The translations under genes were made by a program, and so were the position numbers. A DNA stretch of 24,783 bases from Myxococcales bacterium (lineage in GTDB: Bacteria; Myxococcota; Polyangia; Polyangiales; Polyangiaceae): assembly GCA_020430865.1 (NCBI GenBank), contig JAGQIY010000272.1:1-24783 (forward strand). The letters run 5' to 3'. The notes beneath the pieces were generated by a model, which was not told where the DNA came from, did no database searches, and saw only the letters and a program-made list of their open reading frames with translations. Below are positions 1 to 6,855 of this stretch, piece after piece; positions within the stretch are counted from its first letter, which is position 1; each line of letters begins with the position of its first letter.

Positions 1-1
1 C

Positions 2-1888
2 AACCCGATTCTTGATGCCTCGGGGAAACCATACAAGGTAGTCAAGTATGCCGTGGACGTCACGAAGCAGGTGCAAGAGCGTCGCGAGTCGGCGAAGGTC
101 AAGTCGATCGTCGACAACATGCCGCGTCCAGTGATGATGATCGACCCCAAGACGGCGGAGGTCACTTACGCCAACCAGGCCTCGAAGGACCTGCTCAAGG
201 GCGTCGCCCAGTACCTGCCGATCGATCCCAACCAGATCGTCGGAACGTGCATCGACGTCTTCCACAAGGTGCCGGGTCGCATTCGGGCGATCGTCGAGGA
301 CCCGAGCAAGCTGCCCCACAGCGCGCGCATCCCGATCGGTCCAGAATGGTCGGATCTCAATGTGTTCGGTACGTTCGACAACAACGGCAAGTTTGCTGGG
401 GCGGCCCTTGCCTGGGAACTCGTCACCGACAAGGTGCGCCTCGAGGAGCACGAGAAGGCGGCCAAGCTGGCGGTGGCTCAGGTGCAGGCGGCACTCGGCG
501 AGCTCGCCCAGGGCAACTGGAACGTCGCCATCACCGACACCTTCGAGGGTGACCTCGAAGAGATGAAGCAGAACGTCAACAACATCGCGAGCGTCCTGCA
601 GAGCTTCCTGCACGAGATCGGGACGCTGCTCTCCGCCGCCAAGGATGGTCAGCTGTCGGTGCGGGCGTCGGCCGAAGGCTTCTCGGGCTCGTACCACGAG
701 ATGATCGTGGGAGTGAACCAGATGGTGGAGGCGCTACTCTCCCCCATGAACGCTCTGCAGCGTTCCCTCGGGGCAATGGCGGACGGTGATCTGACGAGCT
801 ATGTCCACGAGGCGTACCGTGGCGATCACGCCGCGCTCAAGGAGGCGCTCAACAACAGCCTGGACGGATTGAACAACCTGCTGTCCCAGGTGTCGGACTC
901 GTCCAACATGATCTCGCGCAGCAGCACCGAGGTCGCGGCTTCGGCGCAGGGCCTGTCTCAAGGCGCCAGCGAGCAGGCGGCGACGGTGGAGGAGATCTCT
1001 TCGCAGATCACCCAGATCACCGAGCAGACCCGACAGAACGCCGAGAACGCGACTCAGGCCAACGCCCTGGCGCGTGCCGCCCGCGACGGTGCCCAGGAAG
1101 GTGACAAGCAGATGACCCAGATGGTGGAAGCCATGGGGGGCATCGAGGAAGCCAGCAACAACATCTCGAAGATCATCAAGGTGATCGACGAGATCGCCTT
1201 CCAGACCAACCTGCTCGCCCTGAACGCGGCTGTCGAAGCGGCGCGCGCGGGAGTCCACGGGCGCGGCTTCGCGGTGGTCGCCGAAGAGGTGCGCAACCTG
1301 GCGGCTCGTAGCGCCAGCGCCGCCAAGGAGACCACGGAGCTCATCGAAGGCTCGATCAAGAAGGTAAGCTCGGGCACCGTGATCGCCAACCAGACGGCCA
1401 CCGCCCTCGCCTCCATCGTGCGAGACGTCGGCAAGGTGAGCGATCTGGTCGCTGAGATCGCCGCGGCGAGCAATGAGCAGGCGGACGCCATCACTCAGGC
1501 GAACGTTGGTCTCGACCAGATCAACGCCGTCACCCAGCGCAACAGCGCGACGGCCGAGGAGAGCGCCGCCGCGTCTCAAGAGATGCTCGGTCAGGTCGAG
1601 AAGATGCAGCAGATGCTCGGCGAGTTCACGCTGGCCAAGGCCAACGCCTCCAAGGGCGGAGAGCTACCCGCGGAGATCACCCCCGAGCTGCTCGAGGCGC
1701 TCAAGGCCTTCATGGCCTCGGGAGGTGGCGGGTTCCAGGCTCAGAAGACCAACGGGTCCAACGGGCATGGCTACGGCCACTCCAGCGGGAGCAACGGCCA
1801 CTCGAACGGGAGCAATGGTCACGGCCGCGCGAACGGGAACGGGGCACCCTCCATCGTCCTCGACGCGAGCGAGTTCGGAAAGTACTGA
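2..1888 (+). CDS. Soluble PAS / poly-HAMP methyl-accepting chemotaxis protein (5' truncated by window)
   Basis: The reading frame is open to the window's left edge. The codons before the GTG at 53 read as the end of a PAS domain ([12 protein letters not shown], then [11 protein letters not shown]), so the gene starts upstream and 53 is not a real start. In visible-fragment numbering there is the tail of one PAS, a second PAS at about 40-145, three HAMP-like segments at about 160-300, and a methyl-accepting signalling domain whose conserved hairpin tip ([17 protein letters not shown]) begins at residue 397. No membrane segment is visible, so this is likely a cytoplasmic receptor that signals through CheA/CheW. 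The C-terminal 50 or so residues form a flexible Gly/Asn/Ser/His-rich tail ending in EFGKY. That ending fits the consensus x-[HFYW]-x-x-[HFYW] of CheR/CheB-tethering pentapeptides. The receptor assignment is firm; the ligand sensed by the PAS domains is unknown. Confidence 0.95.
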   Translation, partial: NPILDASGKPYKVVKYAVDVTKQVQERRESAKVKSIVDNMPRPVMMIDPKTAEVTYANQASKDLLKGVAQYLPIDPNQIVGTCIDVFHKVPGRIRAIVEDPSKLPHSARIPIGPEWSDLNVFGTFDNNGKFAGAALAWELVTDKVRLEEHEKAAKLAVAQVQAALGELAQGNWNVAITDTFEGDLEEMKQNVNNIASVLQSFLHEIGTLLSAAKDGQLSVRASAEGFSGSYHEMIVGVNQMVEALLSPMNALQRSLGAMADGDLTSYVHEAYRGDHAALKEALNNSLDGLNNLLSQVSDSSNMISRSSTEVAASAQGLSQGASEQAATVEEISSQITQITEQTRQNAENATQANALARAARDGAQEGDKQMTQMVEAMGGIEEASNNISKIIKVIDEIAFQTNLLALNAAVEAARAGVHGRGFAVVAEEVRNLAARSASAAKETTELIEGSIKKVSSGTVIANQTATALASIVRDVGKVSDLVAEIAAASNEQADAITQANVGLDQINAVTQRNSATAEESAAASQEMLGQVEKMQQMLGEFTLAKANASKGGELPAEITPELLEALKAFMASGGGGFQAQKTNGSNGHGYGHSSGSNGHSNGSNGHGRANGNGAPSIVLDASEFGKY

Positions 1889-1913
1889 CCGAACTTAGCC
1901 GTGTGGATATTGA

Positions 1914-1947
1914 GCAAGCCGCCGCGAGTCTCCCTCCGGCGGCTTGC
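1914..1947 (+). terminator. Perfect 11-bp inverted repeat between receptor gene and cheR
   Basis: GCAAGCCGCCG (1914-1924) is an exact reverse complement of CGGCGGCTTGC (1937-1947), with a 12-nt loop. The hairpin lies 26 bp after the receptor stop and is followed by CCTGTTT, a poor U-tract. It may act as a terminator or partial attenuator that lowers cheR expression relative to the receptor, or as a 3' stabilising hairpin. Termination itself cannot be shown from sequence. Confidence 0.5.
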
Positions 1948-1951
1948 CCTG

Positions 1952-2026
1952 TTTCGCGGAGTTGGGTTTCGCGGAGTTGGGTTTCGCGGAGTTGGGTTGC
2001 GAGGAGCTAGGTTTCAAGGAGCTGGC
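1952..2026 (+). repeat. Five 15-bp tandem repeats in the cheR leader
   Basis: Three identical copies of TTTCGCGGAGTTGGG (1952-1966, 1967-1981, 1982-1996) are followed by two diverged copies (1997-2011 and 2012-2026). Every unit keeps a GGAG core, and the last supplies the cheR ribosome-binding site. The unit is a multiple of three, so the upstream frame stays open and encodes a five-residue repeat if translation starts further upstream. Confidence 0.9.
2016..2021 (+). promoter_or_regulatory. Ribosome-binding site that sets the cheR start
   Basis: AAGGAG lies 6 nt before the ATG at 2028. This is near-ideal spacing and favours that ATG over a TTG at 1944, which would add 28 repetitive residues and sits inside the hairpin stem. 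Confidence 0.75.
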
Positions 2027-2027
2027 G

Positions 2028-2873
2028 ATGGAAGCTGAGCTGAGTGTAGGCGGCCCTGAGTTGGGGCTCGAGGAGTTCCGGTACCTCCAGACGTTCATTC
2101 ACAAGAACTTCGGTATTTCCCTGGCGGACCACAAGCGGGGCATGCTCGCGAGCCGCCTGCGCAAGGTGCTCGATCGGCATCGGCTCGGGTCGTTCCGTGA
2201 GTACGTCGACACACGGCTCAAGCAGCCGACGCCAGACGTGCTCGAGGAACTGATGAACGTCGTCTCGACGAATCACACGTACTTCAACCGCGAGCCCGCG
2301 CACTACGACTTCTTCTCACGGGTGCTGCCTGAGTTGAGCCAGCGAGCTGAGAAGCGAGCGGGTCGCAAGGAGCTCCGGGGCTGGTGCGCGGCCGCGTCCT
2401 ATGGCCACGAGCCCTACACCCTCGCGATGCTGCTGAGAGAACACTTCGGTTCGCGCTATGCGGAGTGGGACGCAGGTCTGCTCGGTACCGATATCTCTGC
2501 CCAGGCGCTGGCGGTCGCCCAGAAGGGTGAATACGCAGACGAGCAAGTCGATGCAATGCCGGCGCACCTGCGAGAACGCTACCTCGAGCGCGTCGGTCGC
2601 GACGTTTGGCGGGTGAAGGAGGCTGTGCGCGGGGACGTACTGTTCAGGCGCTTCAATCTCATGAACGCGATCCCGTTCAAGAAGCCCTTCGACTACGTCT
2701 TCATTCGCAACGTGATGATCTACTTCGATACCGAGACTCGCATCGAGCTCGTGAAGCGCATCGCGCAGTTCATCCACCCTGGGGGGTACCTCGTGGTCGG
2801 ACTCTCCGAGTCGCTACCGCGCGGAATTCCAGGGATCCAGAGCGTCTCTTCGGGCGTGTACCAGCGGAGGTAG
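2028..2873 (+). CDS. cheR: Chemoreceptor glutamate methyltransferase CheR
   Basis: Transfers methyl groups from S-adenosylmethionine to glutamates of the receptor signalling domain. The 281-residue protein has the usual CheR length. It shows the N-terminal helical domain with the TYFNREPAHYDFF segment, an AdoMet-binding motif I of the form WCAAASYGHEPY (more usually WSAGCSTGEEPY), the LGTDIS acidic strand, and the C-terminal IRNVMIYFD motif. The loop of the beta-subdomain (YLERVGRDVWRV) is three residues shorter than the Salmonella CheR loop as I remember it, a feature reported for methyltransferases that do not need a receptor pentapeptide. The start is chosen from the AAGGAG site. The stop is 1 bp before cheB, so the two are almost certainly co-translated. 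Confidence 0.95.
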   Translation: MEAELSVGGPELGLEEFRYLQTFIHKNFGISLADHKRGMLASRLRKVLDRHRLGSFREYVDTRLKQPTPDVLEELMNVVSTNHTYFNREPAHYDFFSRVLPELSQRAEKRAGRKELRGWCAAASYGHEPYTLAMLLREHFGSRYAEWDAGLLGTDISAQALAVAQKGEYADEQVDAMPAHLRERYLERVGRDVWRVKEAVRGDVLFRRFNLMNAIPFKKPFDYVFIRNVMIYFDTETRIELVKRIAQFIHPGGYLVVGLSESLPRGIPGIQSVSSGVYQRR

Positions 2874-2874
2874 T

Positions 2875-3957
2875 GTGAGCAAGATTCGAGTACTTGTCGT
2901 GGACGACTCGGCGTTGATCCGTCAGCTCTTGAGCAGGGGACTGGCGATGGATCCGGAGATCGAGGTCGTCGGGACCGCCAACGATCCTTACGTGGCTCGA
3001 GACCTGATCGTGAAGCTGAACCCCGATGTCTTGACGCTGGACGTCGAGATGCCGCGCATGACGGGAGTCGAGTTTCTCAAGCGCCTGATGCCTCAGCACC
3101 CGATGCCGGTGGTGATGGTGAGTTCGCTCACGAGTCGCTCCGCGGAGACGACCATGGAGGCGCTCTCGGCAGGAGCCGTGGACTTCGTGTTGAAGCCCGC
3201 TGCGAACGTCCACAACGGGGTCGAGCTGCTGCTGACGGAGCTGATCGCGAAGGTGAAAGCAGCCTCACGAGTGTCGGTGAGTCACCTCAGGCGAGACGCC
3301 ACCGCCGTGCGTCAGGTCGTCGTCACCAAAGCGGCTACGCCGATGGCTGCGTCCACTGACAAGATCCTCGCCATCGGCGCGTCCACGGGTGGCACCGAGG
3401 CGGTGCGTGACGTCCTGGTGGGTCTGCCCGTCGATGGTCCTGGCGTCGTCGTGGTCCAGCACATGCCGCCGGTGTTCACGCGTATGTACGCCGAGCGCCT
3501 CGACCGCGAGTGCCCGCTCAGCGTCAAGGAGGCCAAGGACGGTGACCGCGTGATCGCAGGACGGGTGCTCCTCGCTCCGGGTGGGATCCAGTGTCGGGTA
3601 GTGCGCAGCGGTGGCCACTACGTGGTCCGGTGTGAGGGCACGGAGCCTGTCTCCCGCCACTGCCCCTCGGTGGACGTGATGTTCGAGTCCGTGGCCAAGC
3701 ACGCGGGCAAGCACGCAGTCGGTGTGATCCTCACAGGGATGGGGAGTGACGGTGCCGCGGGCATGCTTTCCATGCACAAAACCGGCGCTCACACCATTGC
3801 GCAAGATCAAGACACATGTGTTGTTTATGGAATGCCAAAAGTTGCCGTTGAAATGGGTGGAGTGACGGAAGTCCTGCCACTCCCCAAGATCGCGCAAGCA
3901 GCCGTAGCCGCACTCACCGCGGGGGATAGGCATGTTCGGAAAGTTTCTAATGGATGA
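2875..3957 (+). CDS. cheB: Chemotaxis response-regulator methylesterase/glutaminase CheB
   Basis: Removes receptor methyl groups (and deamidates glutamines) when phosphorylated by CheA. The 360-residue protein has an N-terminal receiver domain with acidic pair D10/D11, phospho-acceptor D56 in DVEMP and K107 in FVLKP. A linker leads to the C-terminal esterase with catalytic triad S170 (GASTGGT), H196 (QHMPP) and D292 (GMGSDGA), each exactly six residues later than in the Salmonella enzyme (S164/H190/D286). Both domains look fully active. It starts at GTG 2875 with AGCGGAGG just upstream. The 3' end overlaps the next gene by 26 bp. Codons 310-329 (3802-3861) have strikingly low third-position GC (4 of 20), unlike the rest of the operon, although they encode the best-conserved stretch of the domain. 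Confidence 0.96.
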   Translation: MSKIRVLVVDDSALIRQLLSRGLAMDPEIEVVGTANDPYVARDLIVKLNPDVLTLDVEMPRMTGVEFLKRLMPQHPMPVVMVSSLTSRSAETTMEALSAGAVDFVLKPAANVHNGVELLLTELIAKVKAASRVSVSHLRRDATAVRQVVVTKAATPMAASTDKILAIGASTGGTEAVRDVLVGLPVDGPGVVVVQHMPPVFTRMYAERLDRECPLSVKEAKDGDRVIAGRVLLAPGGIQCRVVRSGGHYVVRCEGTEPVSRHCPSVDVMFESVAKHAGKHAVGVILTGMGSDGAAGMLSMHKTGAHTIAQDQDTCVVYGMPKVAVEMGGVTEVLPLPKIAQAAVAALTAGDRHVRKVSNG

Positions 3958-4393
3958 AGGCGTGGCGACGGCAGAGCAGATAGTCGCCGCTCTGGACGAG
4001 CAACTCGCTCGCACGCCGCAGTTCGGCAAACTGGCGCTCTCTCAGAAGGTGCTGAGCGTCCCGCAGATCTGGAGGATCTTGAATCGTCAGGCCGATCACG
4101 GCGGGCGGTTCGGGGAGATCGCCGTCCAGCTGGGCTACCTCGAGGAGGAGCAGGTTCAGCGCCTTCTCGTCATCCAGCTCCAGTCGCGTCCCAAGCTGGG
4201 CGAGCTACTGGTGGAGGCAGGCGTGGTTTCCCCCACCCAGCTCGAGGGTCTGCTGGAGAAGTACCACATCCATCGTTTGACCGACGAACTCGGCCCCGTT
4301 CCGGAGGCCGAGTCAGACGAGTGGCCCGACGATGCCCACAGCCACGCACGCATCGTCTCTGCTCCCCCCGCCAAGCGCGGCGTTGGTGGCTGA
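3932..4393 (+). CDS. Small protein of four MshEN-like 24-residue repeats (possible c-di-GMP-binding chemotaxis adaptor)
   Basis: The 153-residue soluble protein has residues 1-111 built from four 24-residue repeats (1-24, 30-53, 59-82, 88-111) separated by exactly five residues each. G3, Q16 and L21 are kept in all four, Q24 in three, G10 in three, and residue 2 is F/F/F/L. This matches the spacing of the MshEN domain (the GspE/PilB N-terminal family), in which two 24-residue motifs with a 5-residue spacer bind cyclic di-GMP. Position 1, normally Arg, is M, Q, R and K, so ligand binding is uncertain. The 42-residue C-terminal tail is acidic, then proline/alanine-rich. No ATPase domain follows, unlike GspE. 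The start at 3932 puts M1 at repeat position 1; an ATG at 3950 with GGAAAG upstream is an alternative. Its place between cheB and cheD suggests a chemosensory role, which is inference. Confidence 0.85.
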   Translation: MFGKFLMDEGVATAEQIVAALDEQLARTPQFGKLALSQKVLSVPQIWRILNRQADHGGRFGEIAVQLGYLEEEQVQRLLVIQLQSRPKLGELLVEAGVVSPTQLEGLLEKYHIHRLTDELGPVPEAESDEWPDDAHSHARIVSAPPAKRGVGG

Positions 4394-4422
4394 GGTCTCC
4401 GAAATTACCTTGAGGAAAACCT

Positions 4423-4908
4423 GTGAGCGCAGCACAACAGATGAAGGCCCACCAACTCGTCGTGCGGGTGGGGGAGCTCCGCGTGGGTCAGGCTGACGAT
4501 GTGATCGTGACCTACGGGCTGGGGAGTGGAGTCGCCCTCGTGCTCTACGATCCAGCCCTGCGTATCGGCGGCGTGCTCCACGCCATGTTGTCCGGTCCCG
4601 GCTCCAGCGACAGTCCAGGGAAGTTCGTCGACGCTGGAGCAGACGCCCTGCTCAAGGAGTTCTACTCCGCGGGCACGGTGCGCTCCCGCCTCGTCGCAGT
4701 GGTGGCGGGCGGCGCGTCGCCTGGCGGCGCGTTCATTCAGACGGGCAGCCGAAACCTGACTGTGCTGAAGAAGGTGCTGTGGAAGCACGGCATCTCCCCC
4801 AGGGCGAACGACGTCGGGGGCAAGTCCGTGCGCACCGTGACGCTCGAGTGCGACAGTGGTCGTTGCGTGACCTCATCTCGCGACTCACGCCTGGTGCTGA
4901 TGCCCTGA
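4423..4908 (+). CDS. cheD: CheD-family protein lacking the catalytic cysteine
   Basis: CheD normally deamidates receptor glutamines and, in many bacteria, partners with CheC or the receptors. This 161-residue protein has the family length and fold signature, with VTYGLGSGVALVLYDP followed by GGVLHAML. The Thr (T30) and His (H53) sit at the spacing of the Thermotoga maritima Thr21-Cys27-His44 site, but the Cys position is Gly36 (codon GGA at 4528-4530). Deamidase activity should therefore be lost, and the protein is probably a binding or regulatory relative. It starts at GTG 4423 with TTGAGGAAA upstream and follows the repeat protein by 29 bp, probably as the last gene of the operon. The family assignment is confident; its job is not. 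Confidence 0.9.
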   Translation: MSAAQQMKAHQLVVRVGELRVGQADDVIVTYGLGSGVALVLYDPALRIGGVLHAMLSGPGSSDSPGKFVDAGADALLKEFYSAGTVRSRLVAVVAGGASPGGAFIQTGSRNLTVLKKVLWKHGISPRANDVGGKSVRTVTLECDSGRCVTSSRDSRLVLMP

Positions 4909-4909
4909 G

Positions 4910-4929
4910 CGTCGCTGCGCCCAGCGACG
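4910..4929 (+). terminator. Hairpin directly after cheD
   Basis: CGTCGCTG (4910-4917) pairs perfectly with CAGCGACG (4922-4929) around a 4-nt loop, starting 2 bp after the cheD stop. There is no U-tract, so it could be a GC-rich terminator or a 3'-end stabiliser. It marks the likely end of the che operon. Confidence 0.5.
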
Positions 4930-5027
4930 GGTGCAGCAGCGGTCCTTGCCCTGGGGATAAGCCTCGGACGGAAAGCCCTGCACGCGTGCGGCGAACGTCT
5001 GGAGCAGGCCCGGTTGGCCTGCACTGC

Positions 5028-5144
5028 TCAGCGGTTCGAGTCGACGCGATTGCGACGGCCGCGATTCTTCGCCTTGTTCTTGGCGTTCTTGCGGTTGCAG
5101 CGCTTGCGGTCGGTCTTGCGGGGCTTCTTCGTGAACAAGTACAT
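5028..5144 (-). CDS. Possible 38-residue, very basic small protein
   Basis: On the - strand an ATG at 5144 opens a 38-codon frame ending at TGA (5028-5030). The product has 8 Lys and 9 Arg against 2 Asp (net about +15), one Cys and six Asn. 35 of 38 codons end in G or C, which matches genuine genes in this window and is the main support. Against it, no clear ribosome-binding site precedes the ATG, and the frame is open further upstream with GTG and TTG codons. The composition resembles small ribosomal or nucleic-acid-binding proteins, but I do not recognise the family. It lies between cheD and mglA, on the same strand as mglA, beyond a hairpin. Confidence 0.35.
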   Translation of the reverse strand: MYLFTKKPRKTDRKRCNRKNAKNKAKNRGRRNRVDSNR

Positions 5145-5304
5145 GGGGTCGGGAGGGCTACGCTCGAACCGCACCGCGTTCAAGCAATTTCGCGCTCCGT
5201 GGGACGAGATGGGTCAGCGCTTCCCTCTCCCCCAAAAATCCTCGAACGGCGGCACGCTGGTAAATCTGCGAGATCGCGCGGTTTTCGTCGAGTGGGCAAG
5301 CGAA

Positions 5305-5340
5305 ACCCCCAATCCCGCTGGAGCCTCGTGGGTTGGGGGT
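5305..5340 (-). terminator. Inverted repeat downstream of mglA
   Basis: ACCCCCAA (5305-5312) pairs with TTGGGGGT (5333-5340), and three further C:G pairs form if the single T at 5313 is bulged. Read on the - strand the stem is followed by TTTCG. It lies 56 bp after the mglA stop and is a weak terminator candidate for the mglBA operon. Confidence 0.4.
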
Positions 5341-5395
5341 GAGGTGCGCTGGCTGCTGACCAGCTACGCCGGGAAGGTGGCGTCCGCGCTGCGGT

Positions 5396-5983
5396 TCAGC
5401 CGCCGCGCTTGAGCTCGGTGAGGACGAGCTTCGACACCGCCTTCAGCGTGTCGAAGACACCGACGCCCGTACGCGCCACGGCTTCGTAGTCCGGGACGTT
5501 CATCGGGTTGATCAGCGAGCGGAGTTCTTCCACTTCGACGGCGTTGGGAAGGTCTCGCTTGTTGTACTGGATGACGTACGGGATCTTCTCCAGGGAGTAC
5601 CCCTGCTCTGCGAGGTTCGTACGCAGGTTGTCGACGCTCTCCTGGTTTGCCTCCAGGCGCTCGATCTGGGAGTCGGCCACGAAGATCACGCCGTCGACCC
5701 CCTTCAGAATCAGCTTGCGGCTCGCGTCGTAGAAGACCTGGCCAGGGACCGTGTACAGATGGAAGCGAGTCTTGAAGCCACGGATCTCACCGAGGGACAG
5801 CGGCAAGAAGTCGAAGAAGAGCGTTCGCTCGGTCTCCGTCGCGAGGCTGATCATCTTGCCCTTCGCGTCGGGATTGGTGCGCTCGTAGATGTACTGGAGA
5901 TTGGTCGTCTTTCCGCAGAGACCAGGCCCGTAGTAGACGATCTTGCAGTTGATCTCCCGAGCCATGTAGTTGATGAAGCTCAT
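5396..5983 (-). CDS. mglA: MglA, small Ras-like GTPase controlling cell polarity and gliding
   Basis: The 195-residue protein has the length of Myxococcus xanthus MglA and is close to it throughout. MglA-GTP marks the leading pole and drives both gliding and type IV pilus motility and their reversals. Visible motifs are the P-loop GPGLCGKTT (19-27), the MglA-type switch II TVPGQ (78-82) with Thr78 in place of the usual Asp, R53 and Q82 (reported to act in GTP hydrolysis), and NKRD (141-144) for guanine recognition. The C terminus [10 protein letters not shown] is conserved. Translation starts at ATG 5983 after GAGGAAA. It lies 184 bp downstream of mglB on the same strand, the same order as the M. 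xanthus mglBA operon. Polarity switching in Myxococcus is set by Frz chemosensory signalling; any link to the nearby che genes here is inference. Confidence 0.97.
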   Translation of the reverse strand: MSFINYMAREINCKIVYYGPGLCGKTTNLQYIYERTNPDAKGKMISLATETERTLFFDFLPLSLGEIRGFKTRFHLYTVPGQVFYDASRKLILKGVDGVIFVADSQIERLEANQESVDNLRTNLAEQGYSLEKIPYVIQYNKRDLPNAVEVEELRSLINPMNVPDYEAVARTGVGVFDTLKAVSKLVLTELKRGG

Positions 5984-6167
5984 CGCAGTTTCCTCACCCT
6001 GTGAGTTCCCGAGCTGGCTTTGGGTGGTGCAGCGGCCTGGCCCGAGAGCTCAGGTTCAGTCGATTGGGGCTCCAGCCGGGCAAGCCCAGCACCAATACTT
6101 CTGATCGATTCGTTGCACGCGTGGATGCTGCCATCGACTCGGTTCATCGACCCTCGCACTCAGTTGC

Positions 6168-6650
6168 TTAGTCGTTGAACAGGTTGTCGATGTCTTCGTC
6201 GGTGATCTCCGCGAAGGGCGAGTCGCCCCCGGGCTCCTGAACCTTGCTCAGGAGCGCCTCGAAGATCCGATTGAGCTCGTCGCTGGCCTTGCGGACGCGT
6301 AGACGCACCAACCCCAAGCTGGACTTGGAGTCGAAGATCACCACCAGGATGACTCGATTGCCAACCAGCTGGATGTGGATGTTCGCGTTCTCACCTTCGT
6401 GGAACTGGGTCGCGAACTCGTTTTCCCGTAGCAGCTTGGCGATGCCGCCGGTTGCGGCGATGTTGCCGGCAGTGAGTGACGCCAGCGACGTCGTGTCGAT
6501 GTTGTCGACCTCACCGCTTGCCGCGATGAGCTGACCATTCTTGTCGACGATGAAGACGACCTTGGCGTTCGCTTCCCGAACCAGACGATCGACGACCGCC
6601 TGGATCTGATTGAACTCCTCCTCGTACATCACCATCTGAGGGTTGACCAT
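6168..6650 (-). CDS. mglB: MglB, Roadblock/LC7 GTPase-activating protein for MglA
   Basis: The 160-residue protein has the Roadblock/LC7 fold and is close to M. xanthus MglB, including VMYEEEF near the N terminus, VDKNGQLIAASG, the NIDTTSLASLTAGN segment, NQFHEG-like ATQFHEG, and SLGLVRLRVRKASDEL. MglB dimers bind MglA and stimulate GTP hydrolysis, and they mark the lagging pole. The C-terminal helix SPFAEITDEDIDNLF is the region known to contact MglA and is retained. Translation starts at ATG 6650, five bases after GGAGG. It is transcribed first, with mglA 184 bp downstream, an unusually long gap for co-translated partners. Upstream is the large divergent intergenic region. Confidence 0.97.
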   Translation of the reverse strand: MVNPQMVMYEEEFNQIQAVVDRLVREANAKVVFIVDKNGQLIAASGEVDNIDTTSLASLTAGNIAATGGIAKLLRENEFATQFHEGENANIHIQLVGNRVILVVIFDSKSSLGLVRLRVRKASDELNRIFEALLSKVQEPGGDSPFAEITDEDIDNLFND

Positions 6651-6855
6651 CAGAGCCTCCAGATTGCCCGCGAGCTGTGCTCGTTGACCAAGTCGCGCAT
6701 TCCGTTGCGCAGTAGAACCTCACGCGGCGCTGCACTGACCGAAAGCGGTGCCGCGCCAAACCCGAACCGTTGATGACTCGCAGCCGCGAGCACCGAGCCT
6801 CGTCCACTCTTCGTCGCGCGCTCGCGCATCGTCCCGCTCCCGCGCAGGCTCCGCC

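Larger units (their letters stand above)
4930..5395. other. Intergenic region between cheD and mglA
   Basis: The region lies between the convergent cheD and mglA genes. It holds the possible 38-residue - strand gene (5028-5144) and an inverted repeat at 5305-5340. The remaining + strand frames have no recognisable protein character. I see no RNA gene. Confidence 0.5.

Noticed and set aside
53..1888. GTG at 53 as the start of the chemoreceptor gene
   Set aside because: The frame is open to the window edge and the preceding codons read as a PAS-domain end, so the gene is truncated by the window rather than starting at 53.
1944..2027. 28-residue N-terminal extension of CheR starting at a TTG
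   Set aside because: The TTG lies inside the hairpin stem, the extension is only the translated 15-bp repeat, and ATG 2028 has an ideal ribosome-binding site and matches the family N terminus.
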